From contig NZ_JBIQOI010000004.1 of assembly GCF_044197065.1 (NCBI RefSeq), positions 124,001 to 188,000 of the forward strand: 64,000 nucleotides of DNA, written 5' to 3'. The notes under the pieces were generated by a model. That model worked only from the letters and a program-made list of their open reading frames with translations, made no database searches and was not told where the DNA came from. Positions 54,433 to 63,130 of the stretch are shown here, piece after piece (position 1 is the first letter of the stretch; each line of letters starts with the position of its first letter). The DNA comes from Kluyvera ascorbata_C (lineage in GTDB: Bacteria > Pseudomonadota > Gammaproteobacteria > Enterobacterales > Enterobacteriaceae). The translations under genes and the position numbers were made by a program.

Positions 54433-55305
54433 ATGAGCATTATTTCTACCAAATATCTTCTGCAAGACGCCCAGGCGAAAGGCTACGCGGTGCCAGCCTT
54501 CAACATTCATAACGCGGAAACTATCCAGGCGATCCTCGAAGTTTGCAGCGAAATGCAGTCGCCGGTGATCCTCGCCGGAACGCCTGGCACGTTTAAACAT
54601 ATTGCGCTGGAAGAGATCTATGCGCTGTGCCGCGCCTACTCCAATACCTACGATATGCCGCTGGCGCTGCATCTTGATCACCATGAATCCCTGGAAGATA
54701 TCCGCCACAAAGTGAACGCGGGCGTACGTAGCGCCATGATTGATGGCAGCCACTCCCCGTTTGAAGAGAACGTGAAGCTCGTGAAATCGGTAGTGGATTT
54801 CTGTCATGCCCATGATTGCAGCGTAGAGGCGGAACTCGGACGTTTGGGCGGCGTGGAAGACGACATGAGCGTCGACGCAGAAAGTGCTTTCCTGACCGAC
54901 CCTATGGAAGCAAAACGCTTTGTTGAACGTACTGGCGTAGATAGCCTTGCCGTCGCCATTGGTACTGCGCATGGCCTCTATACCAAAAAACCAAAGATCG
55001 ATTTCCAGCGCCTGGCGGAGATTCGTGAAGTGGTTGATATTCCGCTGGTGCTGCATGGCGCAAGTGATGTGCCAGATGAATATGTGCGCCGCACCATCGA
55101 GCTTGGGGTGTGTAAGGTCAACGTTGCGACCGAATTGAAAATCGCCTTTGCTGACGCCGTCAAAGCGTGGTTTGTTGAAAATCCACAAGGGAACGATCCA
55201 CGTTATTACATGCGCGTCGGCATGGACGCGATGAAAGAAGTGGTGCGCAGTAAAATCAATGTATGCGGTTCATCTCAACGATTGTTGCCTACGCTGCATG
55301 ATTAA
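54433..55305 (+). CDS. kbaY: Tagatose-1,6-bisphosphate aldolase KbaY
   Basis: A 290-residue class II aldolase. The zinc ligands are visible: HLDHHE near 80, GTAHG near 180 and LHGASDVP near 208. It cleaves tagatose-1,6-bisphosphate into glyceraldehyde-3-phosphate and dihydroxyacetone phosphate, with KbaZ as helper subunit. The C-terminus (SSQRLLPTLHD) is four residues longer than and different from that of E. coli. In K-12 agaBCDI follows; here a MalX-like gene comes after 122 bases. Confidence 0.95.
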   Translation: MSIISTKYLLQDAQAKGYAVPAFNIHNAETIQAILEVCSEMQSPVILAGTPGTFKHIALEEIYALCRAYSNTYDMPLALHLDHHESLEDIRHKVNAGVRSAMIDGSHSPFEENVKLVKSVVDFCHAHDCSVEAELGRLGGVEDDMSVDAESAFLTDPMEAKRFVERTGVDSLAVAIGTAHGLYTKKPKIDFQRLAEIREVVDIPLVLHGASDVPDEYVRRTIELGVCKVNVATELKIAFADAVKAWFVENPQGNDPRYYMRVGMDAMKEVVRSKINVCGSSQRLLPTLHD

Positions 55306-55364
55306 TATTCGTTAACAGATTCGCTCATAAAATATATTAATAACAACTTACCTCTCATTTTGAA

Positions 55365-55392
55365 AAGGTCATGATTAATTTCTCATGACCTT
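55365..55392. promoter_or_regulatory. Palindrome between kbaY and the PTS EIICB gene
   Basis: AAGGTCATGA and TCATGACCTT form a perfect 10-base inverted repeat with an eight-base AT loop. Only a weak T-rich tail (TTCATATTATACT) follows, so it may be a weak terminator for kbaY or an operator for the next gene. It ends 35 bases before that start. Confidence 0.55.
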
Positions 55393-55427
55393 CATATTAT
55401 ACTAATGGAAATAATGGAGTACTCTAC

Positions 55428-56999
55428 ATGACACAGGAAAATTCCATAAAGTCACGAGTATGGGAATTTTTTCAAAGCCTCGGCAAAACATTTATGTTCC
55501 CCGTCTCTTTATTGGCGTTCATGGGGTTATTATTAGGGGTAGGCAGTTCAATTACCAGCCCTTCAACCATTAAAAGCTTCCCCTTTTTAGGTGGTGAGCT
55601 TACACAATTAACCTTTGGATTTATTGCTACCGTCGGCGGCTTTGCCTTCACCTATTTACCGGTCATGTTCGCTATCGCAATTCCATTCGGCATGGCGAAA
55701 AGAAATAAAGCTGTAGGGGCTTACTCAGGATTTGTCGGCTATATGCTGATGAATATGAGCATTAACTTTTATCTGACCGCTACCCACCAGCTTGCCGATG
55801 CCGCCACCATGAAACAGGTAGGACAGTCGGTCGTACTGGGCGTGCAGACGTTAGAAATGGGGGTGTTAGGCGGTATCATTGCCGGGGTCATCACCTATTT
55901 TCTGCACGAGCGCTTTCAGGATACCGTATTGCATGATGCCTTCGCCTTCTTTGGCGGCATTCGCTTCGTCCCTATCATTACCTCACTGACGCTCTCCATT
56001 GTCGGTCTGATACTCCCTATTCTCTGGACTTACGTGGCCATGGGCATTGCTGGTATTGGCCATATCATTCAAAGCACCAGCGTATTCGGCCCGTTCCTAT
56101 ACGGTGTAGGGGTGCTACTGCTCAAGCCTTTTGGACTCCACCATATTCTGCTCGCCATGGTGCGTTTCACCCCTGCAGGCGGTATTGAAATGGTCAACGG
56201 GCACGAAGTGGCTGGCGCGTTAAATATTTTCTACGCTGAGCTTAAAGTCGGCCTGCCGTTCAGCCCACATGTGACCGCATTTTTATCACAAGGTTTTATG
56301 CCAACCTTTATTTTTGGTTTGCCTGCCGTGGCCTATGCTATTTATCGGACGGCGAAACCAGAAAACAGACCGATTATTAAAGGACTGTTACTTTCCGGCG
56401 TATTAGTTTCCGTTATTACCGGTATTTCCGAACCCATTGAATTCTTATTCCTATTTATTGCGCCTACGCTATATGTATTCCATATTATTATGTCAGGTCT
56501 GGCATTAATGGTAATGGCAATTCTTGGCGTCACCATTGGTAATACCGATGGCGGGATTCTGGATCTGTTAATTTTTGGCGTGATGCAAGGAACCTCGACC
56601 AAATGGTACTTACTGTTCCCGGTCGGCGTGGTCTGGTTTGCCGTCTACTTCCTGGTATTCCGCTGGTACATCTTAAAACACGACATTAAAACACCGGGCC
56701 GTGAAGATTCATCTGATGGTGCTGCGCAGGCTGTCGCGGCAAACACCAAAGCGCGTGGTAAATCGAAATACGACCACGGCGTGATTTTGAATGCGCTCGG
56801 CGGCAAAGAAAATATCAGTTCCCTGGATAACTGTATCACCCGACTGCGTCTGGTCGTGAAGGACATGACAAAGGTCGATCAGCAGACCTTAAAAAATGCT
56901 GGCGCACTTTCCGTGGTCGTTCTCGATGCGCATAGCGTGCAGGTAATCATCGGCCCTCAGGTACAGAGCGTAAAAACCGGCATTGAAGCCTTAATTTAA
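55428..56999 (+). CDS. PTS glucose-family EIICB permease, MalX-like
   Basis: A 523-residue PTS permease. EIIC (about 1-420) has some ten hydrophobic segments, an LKPFGLHHILLAMVRF motif and the GISEPIEFLF loop near 332-341. A linker rich in Ala/Lys follows, and then EIIB with the phosphocysteine C469 in SSLDNCITRLRL and the ending VIIGPQVQSVK. It resembles E. coli MalX in layout and motifs but is clearly a different protein. It lacks its own EIIA and would rely on EIIA-Glc. GGAG precedes the start. A PLP enzyme gene follows at 13 bases. The sugar is unknown. Confidence 0.88.
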   Translation: MTQENSIKSRVWEFFQSLGKTFMFPVSLLAFMGLLLGVGSSITSPSTIKSFPFLGGELTQLTFGFIATVGGFAFTYLPVMFAIAIPFGMAKRNKAVGAYSGFVGYMLMNMSINFYLTATHQLADAATMKQVGQSVVLGVQTLEMGVLGGIIAGVITYFLHERFQDTVLHDAFAFFGGIRFVPIITSLTLSIVGLILPILWTYVAMGIAGIGHIIQSTSVFGPFLYGVGVLLLKPFGLHHILLAMVRFTPAGGIEMVNGHEVAGALNIFYAELKVGLPFSPHVTAFLSQGFMPTFIFGLPAVAYAIYRTAKPENRPIIKGLLLSGVLVSVITGISEPIEFLFLFIAPTLYVFHIIMSGLALMVMAILGVTIGNTDGGILDLLIFGVMQGTSTKWYLLFPVGVVWFAVYFLVFRWYILKHDIKTPGREDSSDGAAQAVAANTKARGKSKYDHGVILNALGGKENISSLDNCITRLRLVVKDMTKVDQQTLKNAGALSVVVLDAHSVQVIIGPQVQSVKTGIEALI

Positions 57000-57012
57000 T
57001 CAGGAGTTAGCC

Positions 57013-58179
57013 ATGTTCGATTTCGATAAAATCATCGAGCGTAAAAGCGATAAGTGTCGTAAATGGGATCATCAATTTGTCTGCTCTCGCTTCGGTGAAG
57101 TTCCGCAGGACTTTATTCCGCTGTGGATTGCCGACATGGATTTCACGTCACCTCCTGCGGTTATCGAAGGCTTCCAGCGTATTGTTGAACACGGGACCTT
57201 TGGTTACACCTACAGTTTTGATGAATTTTACGATGCCGTGATCGGATTTCAGCGCGGCCGTCATCATGTCAACGTCGAACGAGACTGGATAACGCTCAGC
57301 TATGGCACCGTCTCGACGTTGCACTATCTGGTGCAGGCCTTTTGCCAGACGGGCGATTGCGTCATGATGAATACGCCGGTTTACGATCCTTTCGCCATGG
57401 CAACGCAGCGCCAGGGCGTTCAGGTTCTGGCGAATCCGCTGAAGATTGAAGATAACCGCTATCACCTGGATTTTACGCTTATCGAAACCCAGCTTAAGCA
57501 GCATAAGCCTAAACTGTGGTTTCTGTGCTCGCCGCATAATCCTTCCGGGCGTATCTGGACGCTGGGTGAAATTCGTCAGGCATCTGATTTATGCCAGCGC
57601 TATGGCGTTATTCTGGTGGTTGATGAGGTCCACGCTGAGCACCTTCTGGAAGGTGAGTTTACCAGCTGTCTGGCCCCCGGTGCCGCCGCGCAGGATAATC
57701 TTATCCTGCTGACCTCACCGAATAAGGCGTTTAACCTGGGGGGGCTAAAGACCTCTTATTCCATCATTCCGGACAAGCATCTGAGAGCGCGCTTCCGCCA
57801 GCGACTGGAACAAAACTCCATAACCTCTCCGAATATTTTTGGCGTATGGGGGATTACGCTTGCCTACCAGCATGGGCTGCCGTGGCTTGATGCGCTCAAT
57901 GGCTATTTACGCAGCAACGCCCACTATCTTGCCGACGCCATTCAAACGCATTTTCCGACATGGAAAATGATGACGCCGGAGTCATCTTATCTGGCGTGGA
58001 TTGATGTCAGCGGCAGCGGGTGCACCGCAAGCGAAGTGGTGAATCACTATGCTCGCCACGCGGGGGTGATCATTGAAGACGGTAGTCATTATGTTCAGGA
58101 TGGGGAACGCTTTATTCGCATTAACTTCGGTACGCAGCGGTACTGGCTGGAGCGGGCGATAGAGAGAATGCAAAAGTAG
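57013..58179 (+). CDS. PatB/MalY-family PLP-dependent C-S lyase or aminotransferase
   Basis: A 388-residue fold-type I PLP enzyme. The PLP lysine is K238 in TSPNKAFNLGG. The family opening IPLWIADMDFTSPPAV, the CSPHNPSGRIWT motif and DEVHAEHL are in place. PatB/MalY enzymes cleave C-S bonds (cystathionine beta-lyase activity) or transaminate; MalY also moderates the mal regulon. Its place after a MalX-like gene mirrors malXY. CAGGAG is upstream. Similarity to MalY itself is only moderate, so no symbol is given. A perfect terminator hairpin follows. Confidence 0.85.
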   Translation: MFDFDKIIERKSDKCRKWDHQFVCSRFGEVPQDFIPLWIADMDFTSPPAVIEGFQRIVEHGTFGYTYSFDEFYDAVIGFQRGRHHVNVERDWITLSYGTVSTLHYLVQAFCQTGDCVMMNTPVYDPFAMATQRQGVQVLANPLKIEDNRYHLDFTLIETQLKQHKPKLWFLCSPHNPSGRIWTLGEIRQASDLCQRYGVILVVDEVHAEHLLEGEFTSCLAPGAAAQDNLILLTSPNKAFNLGGLKTSYSIIPDKHLRARFRQRLEQNSITSPNIFGVWGITLAYQHGLPWLDALNGYLRSNAHYLADAIQTHFPTWKMMTPESSYLAWIDVSGSGCTASEVVNHYARHAGVIIEDGSHYVQDGERFIRINFGTQRYWLERAIERMQK

Positions 58180-58185
58180 TATTCA

Positions 58186-58218
58186 GTGAAAACCACACCC
58201 TGAGGGTGTGGTTTTCAC
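58186..58218. terminator. Terminator between the PatB-like gene and fic
   Basis: GTGAAAACCACACCC-TGA-GGGTGTGGTTTTCAC is a perfect 15-base stem shared by two convergent genes. Confidence 0.88.
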
Positions 58219-58223
58219 AAAAA

Positions 58224-59145
58224 CTAACATACCCGCCATATGCCGCCTTTAGTGGCACCAATACGCTGTAGAGCCCCTTTTTGCTGTAATACCTTAAGGT
58301 ATCGCTCAATCGTTCTCGCTGAAACACCGCACTCCTGGGCCATATTCTTTGCCGAGCTCGCAGGTCGGGCGGATAAAATCTGTAAAATCTGTTTTTCTAT
58401 TGCCGTGAGATCGCTGATACTTTCTTCCGACATTTCTTCCGACATTTCTTCCGACATTATCGTCGATTTTTCCAAACCTTCTTTCAAAGCAGCAGCGATG
58501 TTATCCAGCATAAACGCAATAAACAGCGTGCAATCACTCTGTCGATCGCACTGCCCCAGCACTTGATAATAACGATCTTGTTGGTAATGAATCAGCGTCT
58601 CGACAGGCAACCATCCAAGTTCACTTCGCCACTCGCTAAGAATTAGGGTCTGCCACAGGCGCCCCATCCGTCCGTTACCATCGGCAAAAGGGTGAATAAA
58701 TTCGAACTCGTAGTGGAACACTGCGCTTGCAATTAGCGGATGAATATCAGTTGTTTTCAGCCACTGCAGCAGTTCATCTATCAGGCGTGCAATTTGCGAG
58801 GCAGGGGGTGCCATATGGACCAGCTTCTGACCACGATAGACACCGACATCACCTGCACGTGGCTGACCAGGGGCATCAACCAGCCCCGTCATTAAGATCC
58901 GATGCGCTTTGAGTAAATCCGATAAACGATGGCTTTTCCATTCCGGCATATGGTCATAAGCCAGAAGGGCATTTCTGACTTCCTGGATATCTTTCGCCGG
59001 TGCCAGCACTCGCTTTCCCTCCATCAACGCAGTGACCTGCCCGGCGGTGAGGGAGTTGTGCTCAATGGCCCATTAACTCACCAATCTCAACAACCTGGCT
59101 GAGTATTCCTGGACTAATAACAAACGGTGGTTGGTAGGCGCTCAC
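58224..59145 (-). pseudogene. Fic-family adenylyltransferase with deleted autoinhibitory region
   Basis: The core frame (58224 to a TTG at 59027 or ATG at 59024, about 267 residues) keeps the Fic motif HPFADGNGRMGR, the flap region GVYRGQKLVHMAPP and a C-terminal winged helix (SSAKNMAQECGVSARTIERYL). In another frame upstream, GTG at 59145 (GGAGTAAGG before it) encodes VSAYQPPFVISPGILSQVVE and stops at 59062. The two parts are joined at GELMGH/IEHNSL. Intact relatives have roughly 25-30 residues there, ending in the (S/T)xxxE(G/N) inhibitory helix. A frameshifting deletion is inferred. It follows rsmI with a two-base gap. Confidence 0.75.
58422..58457. repeat. Three tandem 12-base repeats in fic
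   Basis: The unit TTCTTCCGACAT occurs three times in a row, encoding M-S-E-E repeats on the minus strand in the linker between the Fic core and the winged helix. Confidence 0.95.
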
Positions 59146-59147
59146 CC

Positions 59148-60011
59148 TTACTCCCCCTGCTGCTCCAGCGCATACTTATACAGCGCATTCTTCTTCACGC
59201 CGTGGATTTCCGCCGCCAGCGCCGCCGCTTTCTTCAGCGGCAGTTCAGCCTGCAACAGCGCCAGAGTGCGCAGCGCATCCGCAGGTAGCTCGTCTTCCTG
59301 CGCCTTGTGTCCTTCGACAATCAGCACCATCTCGCCTTTACGGCGGTTTTCATCCTCTTTCACCCACGCCAGCAGTTCACCCACCGGCGCGCCGTGAATG
59401 GTTTCCCAGGTTTTGGTCAGCTCACGCGCCAGCACCACGTAGCGGGACTCACCCCAGACGGCGACCATATCTTCCAGGCTGTCGAGCAAACGGTGGGTGG
59501 ATTCGTAGTAAATCAGCGTGCGCGGCTCGGCTTCGATAGCCTTCAGCGTATCGCGGCGGCCTTTAGATTTGGCTGGCAGGAAGCCTTCGTAGCAGAAACG
59601 GTCAGACGGCAGACCAGCGGCGCTCAGGGCGGCGATCGCCGCACACGGGCCCGGCAGCGGCACCACGCGGATACCGGCTTCGCGGCAGGTGCGCACCAGA
59701 TGGTAGCCAGGGTCGTTGATAAGCGGCGTACCGGCATCGGAAACCAGCGCGATGTTCTGCCCTTCCTTCAGTTTCGCCACCAGCGTTTCGGCTTTTTGTT
59801 GCTCATTGTGATCGTGTAAGGCAAACAAACGGGCGTTAATGGCGAAGTGTTGCAGCAATAAACCTGTATGACGGGTGTCTTCAGCCGCAATTAAATCAAC
59901 AGCTTGCAATACTTCGAGCGCTCGTTGGGTAATATCAGCCAAATTTCCGATAGGAGTAGGTACAATAAAGAGTTGGCCTTGAGAATTATCCGCCGATTCG
60001 TGTTGTTTCAT
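59148..60011 (-). CDS. rsmI: 16S rRNA 2'-O-methyltransferase RsmI
   Basis: A 287-residue tetrapyrrole-methylase-fold enzyme matching E. coli RsmI (YraL, 286). The opening LFIVPTPIGNLADITQRALE, AEDTRHTGLLLQHF, SDAGTPLINDPGYHLVR and PGPCAAIAALSAAGLPSDRF are family marks. It methylates the ribose of C1402 in 16S rRNA. It is divergent from lpoA with a 62-base gap, and the fic remnant follows it. Confidence 0.96.
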   Translation of the reverse strand: MKQHESADNSQGQLFIVPTPIGNLADITQRALEVLQAVDLIAAEDTRHTGLLLQHFAINARLFALHDHNEQQKAETLVAKLKEGQNIALVSDAGTPLINDPGYHLVRTCREAGIRVVPLPGPCAAIAALSAAGLPSDRFCYEGFLPAKSKGRRDTLKAIEAEPRTLIYYESTHRLLDSLEDMVAVWGESRYVVLARELTKTWETIHGAPVGELLAWVKEDENRRKGEMVLIVEGHKAQEDELPADALRTLALLQAELPLKKAAALAAEIHGVKKNALYKYALEQQGE

Positions 60012-60073
60012 TGTTTCGTCCGTATTGCCGATTTAATATTGAGCATTGCGTAAAAAATATTACTGGATACAGA

Positions 60074-62167
60074 ATGGTACCCTCAACATTTTCTCGTATG
60101 AAAGCCGCGCGCTGTCTGCCGGTACTCCTGGCAGCGCTGCTGTTTGCAGGCTGTGGCACCCAGGCCCCCGATCAGAGTGCAGCCCAACTTCAGGGCGCGA
60201 CGCAGGCTGACTCCGGCTTCTATCTGCAGCAGATGCAGCAAAGCTCGAATGATAGCAAGACCAACTGGCAATTACTCGCCATTCGTTCATTACTGAAGGA
60301 AGGTAAGAGCCAGCAGGCGCTGGAGCTGTTCAATCAGCTTCCTCAGCAGTTGAACGCTGCCCAGCGTCAGGAACAAGCGCTGCTAGCGGTCGAACTGAAA
60401 CTGGCGCAGAAAGACTACGCCGGGGCTCAGGCGCTGCTGCAAAAGCTGAAGGCCGATGATTTCGACAATGCGCTGCAGGCGCGCTTCTGGCAGGACACCA
60501 TCAGCGCCGAGCAGGGTAAACCGTCCCTGACGCTGCTGCGCGCCCTGATTGCCCAGATGCCGCTGCTCACCACTCAGCCGGAAAAACAGCAAAATAGCGA
60601 TGCCACCTGGCAGGCGCTTTCCTCCATGACCCAGGAACAGGCCAACGCGCTGGTGATCAACGCCGATGAAAATGTGCTGCAAGGCTGGCTCGATCTGCAA
60701 CGCGTCTGGTTCGATAACCGTAACGATCCCGATATGCTGAAAGCCGGTATTAAAGACTGGCAGACCCGCTATCCGCAGAACCCAGGCGCGAAAGTGCTGC
60801 CGTCGCAGTTGGCGAACGTGCAGAACTTTAAGCCCGCGTCGGTCAACAAAATCGCGCTGCTGCTGCCGTTAAACGGCCAGGCCGCGGTATTTGGCCGTAC
60901 CATCCAACAGGGCTTTGAAGCGGCGAAAAACGGCACTATGCCGGTGAGCGGCAGCGCGGTACCAGAACAGGTCGCGCAGGCTGCCACTACGGCAGTGGTC
61001 AGCCCGTCTCAGGCGGAAGTGACCGATCTGACCACGCCACAAAGTCAGGCACCGGTTCAGGCACCAGAAGCTGCACCGGTTCAGGCCGCACAGACCAATA
61101 GTGCAGCCGCACCAGCGACTGAGGCACCTGCGGCCGATGCGGCACCAGCTCAAACACCGGCAGTACAGCCCGTCGCGAGCGTGGCGGCAACCCCATCGGC
61201 AGAGCTGAAAATCTACGACACCTCTTCCCAGCCGCTGAACCAGATCCTGGCGCAGGCGCAGCAGGATGGCGCCAGCCTGGTGGTTGGCCCGCTGCTGAAA
61301 AACAACGTTGAAGAGCTGATGAAGAGCAACACCACGCTTAACGTGCTGGCGCTAAACCAGCCGGAAGCGGTGAGTAACCGCGCGAACATCTGCTACTTCG
61401 CGCTGTCGCCGGAAGATGAAGCCCGCGATGCGGCGCGTCATATTCACGATCAGGGCAAACAGTCTCCACTGGTGCTGGTGCCGCGCAACGCCCTCGGCGA
61501 TCGCGTCACCCAGGCCTTCGCCGACGAGTGGCACAAAATCGGCGGCGGTACGGTCTTACAGCAGAAGTTTGGTTCACTGTCCGAGCTGAAAGGCGGCGTG
61601 AACGGCGGTTCCGGTATCTCGCTGTCCGGCACGCCGGTTATCTCCGCGCAGTCCCAGCCGCAGGGCGTCACCATCGGTAATCTGACCATTCCAGCCGCAC
61701 CGACCGACGCGCAAATCACCGGCAGCAACAAAGTCGACGCCGCCTATATTCTGGCAACGCCTGAAGAGATCGCCTTCATCAAGCCGATGATTGTGATGCG
61801 TAATGGCAGCCAGAGCGGTTCTATGCTGTATGCCAGCTCCCGCAGCGCACAAGGCACCGCCGGCCCAGATTTCCGTCTGGAAATGGAAGGCCTGCAGTAC
61901 AGCGAAATCCCAATGCTTGCCGGCAGCAACCCGGCGCTGATGCAGCAGGCGCTGCGCGCAGTGAACAACGACTATTCACTGGCTCGTTTGTATGCCATGG
62001 GCGCGGATGCCTGGGCGCTGGCGAACCACTTTGCGCAGATGCGCGGCGTGCCTGGCTTCGAGCTGAACGGCAACACCGGCGATCTGAGCGCGACACCAGA
62101 CTGCGTGATTAACAGGAAGTTATCATGGCTCAAATACCAGCAAGGGCAGATAGTCCCCGCCAGTTAA
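60074..62167 (+). CDS. lpoA: Penicillin-binding protein activator lipoprotein LpoA
   Basis: A 697-residue outer membrane lipoprotein. The signal ends in a lipobox (LLFAGC), giving a lipidated cysteine near residue 27. An N-terminal TPR-like domain (about 40-255) is followed by a C-terminal periplasmic-binding-like domain that is interrupted by a long Ala/Pro/Gln/Thr-rich linker near residues 305-380. LpoA activates PBP1A. It is about 20 residues longer than E. coli LpoA, largely in this linker. The start at 60074 (MVPSTFSRMK) fits the signal peptide. It overlaps yraN by 43 bases. Confidence 0.95.
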   Translation: MVPSTFSRMKAARCLPVLLAALLFAGCGTQAPDQSAAQLQGATQADSGFYLQQMQQSSNDSKTNWQLLAIRSLLKEGKSQQALELFNQLPQQLNAAQRQEQALLAVELKLAQKDYAGAQALLQKLKADDFDNALQARFWQDTISAEQGKPSLTLLRALIAQMPLLTTQPEKQQNSDATWQALSSMTQEQANALVINADENVLQGWLDLQRVWFDNRNDPDMLKAGIKDWQTRYPQNPGAKVLPSQLANVQNFKPASVNKIALLLPLNGQAAVFGRTIQQGFEAAKNGTMPVSGSAVPEQVAQAATTAVVSPSQAEVTDLTTPQSQAPVQAPEAAPVQAAQTNSAAAPATEAPAADAAPAQTPAVQPVASVAATPSAELKIYDTSSQPLNQILAQAQQDGASLVVGPLLKNNVEELMKSNTTLNVLALNQPEAVSNRANICYFALSPEDEARDAARHIHDQGKQSPLVLVPRNALGDRVTQAFADEWHKIGGGTVLQQKFGSLSELKGGVNGGSGISLSGTPVISAQSQPQGVTIGNLTIPAAPTDAQITGSNKVDAAYILATPEEIAFIKPMIVMRNGSQSGSMLYASSRSAQGTAGPDFRLEMEGLQYSEIPMLAGSNPALMQQALRAVNNDYSLARLYAMGADAWALANHFAQMRGVPGFELNGNTGDLSATPDCVINRKLSWLKYQQGQIVPAS

Positions 62168-62514
62168 CGACAAAACAGGTTGGCGACGCCGCGGAACAGC
62201 GTGCGCGTCGCTGGCTTGAAGGCCAGGGACTCGGCTTTATCGCCGCCAACGTGCGTGAGCGTAGCGGCGAGATTGATTTGATTATGCGAGAAGGAACGGT
62301 CACGGTTTTCGTGGAAGTTCGTTACCGCGCCTCGGGCGCATTCGGCGGTGCTGCCGCCAGTGTGACCCGGAGCAAACAAAACAAACTGTTACAGACTGCC
62401 CGCTTGTGGCTTGCCCGCCATAATGGGAGTTTTGATACTGTGGATTGCCGTTTCGATGTGATAGCCTTCACCGGCAATGAAATCGAATGGTTTTCAAACG
62501 CTTTTAGCTCATAG
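62125..62514 (+). CDS. yraN: UPF0102 protein YraN
   Basis: A 129-residue protein with a restriction-endonuclease-like fold. The nuclease-like core is visible: GDAAEQRARRWLEGQG, then ERSGEIDLIMREGTVTVFVEVRYR (the D...ExK-type motif, here EVRYR). The function is unknown, though relatives are thought to act on DNA or in uptake. AGGAAG precedes the start, which lies inside the end of lpoA. Confidence 0.93.
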   Translation: MAQIPARADSPRQLTTKQVGDAAEQRARRWLEGQGLGFIAANVRERSGEIDLIMREGTVTVFVEVRYRASGAFGGAAASVTRSKQNKLLQTARLWLARHNGSFDTVDCRFDVIAFTGNEIEWFSNAFSS

Positions 62515-62530
62515 AATGTAAAGGGATATC

Positions 62531-63121
62531 GTGCTCGAAAGAATCAAAGTGTGCTTCACCGAAAGCATTCAAACCCAAATCGCCGCGGCAGAGGCGCTCC
62601 CGGACGCTATCTCCCGAGCTGCGATGACCCTGGTACAGTCGCTGCTGAACGGCAACAAAATTCTCTGTTGTGGTAACGGTTCATCCGCCGCCAACGCACA
62701 GCATTTTGCTGCCTGCATGATTAATCGTTATGAAACAGAGCGTCCCGGTTTACCTGCGATTGCACTTAATTCCGATAATGTGGTCTTAACGGCAATAGCG
62801 AACGATCGCCTGCATGATGAAATCTATGCCAAGCAGGTGCGCGCGCTGGGCCACGCTGGTGATGTTTTGCTGGCTATTTCAACCCGTGGTAACAGTCGCG
62901 ACATCGTGAAAGCGGTAGAAGCGGCTGTCACACGTGACATGACCATCGTCGCCCTGACCGGCTATGACGGCGGCGAACTGGCGGGCCTGCTTGGGCAACA
63001 GGATGTGGAGATCCGCATTCCGTCGCACCGCAGTGCGCGTATCCAGGAGATGCACATGCTCACGGTAAACTGTCTGTGTGATTTGATTGATAACACCCTT
63101 TTCCCACACCAGGACGACTAA
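62531..63121 (+). CDS. diaA: DnaA initiator-associating protein DiaA
   Basis: A 196-residue SIS-domain protein, the same length as E. coli DiaA. The phosphosugar-type motif CCGNGSSAANAQHFAACMINR and LLAISTRGNSRDIVKAVE are clear. DiaA forms tetramers that bind DnaA and promote orderly initiation at oriC. The start codon is GTG at 62531 with AAGGGA upstream. It lies 16 bases after yraN and 9 before dolP. Confidence 0.95.
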   Translation: MLERIKVCFTESIQTQIAAAEALPDAISRAAMTLVQSLLNGNKILCCGNGSSAANAQHFAACMINRYETERPGLPAIALNSDNVVLTAIANDRLHDEIYAKQVRALGHAGDVLLAISTRGNSRDIVKAVEAAVTRDMTIVALTGYDGGELAGLLGQQDVEIRIPSHRSARIQEMHMLTVNCLCDLIDNTLFPHQDD

Positions 63122-63130
63122 GGAGAACAA

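Noticed and set aside
55428..58179. Naming the PTS/PLP pair malX and malY
   Set aside because: Motifs and layout agree with malXY, but recalled E. coli sequences differ at most positions, and malI is not adjacent.
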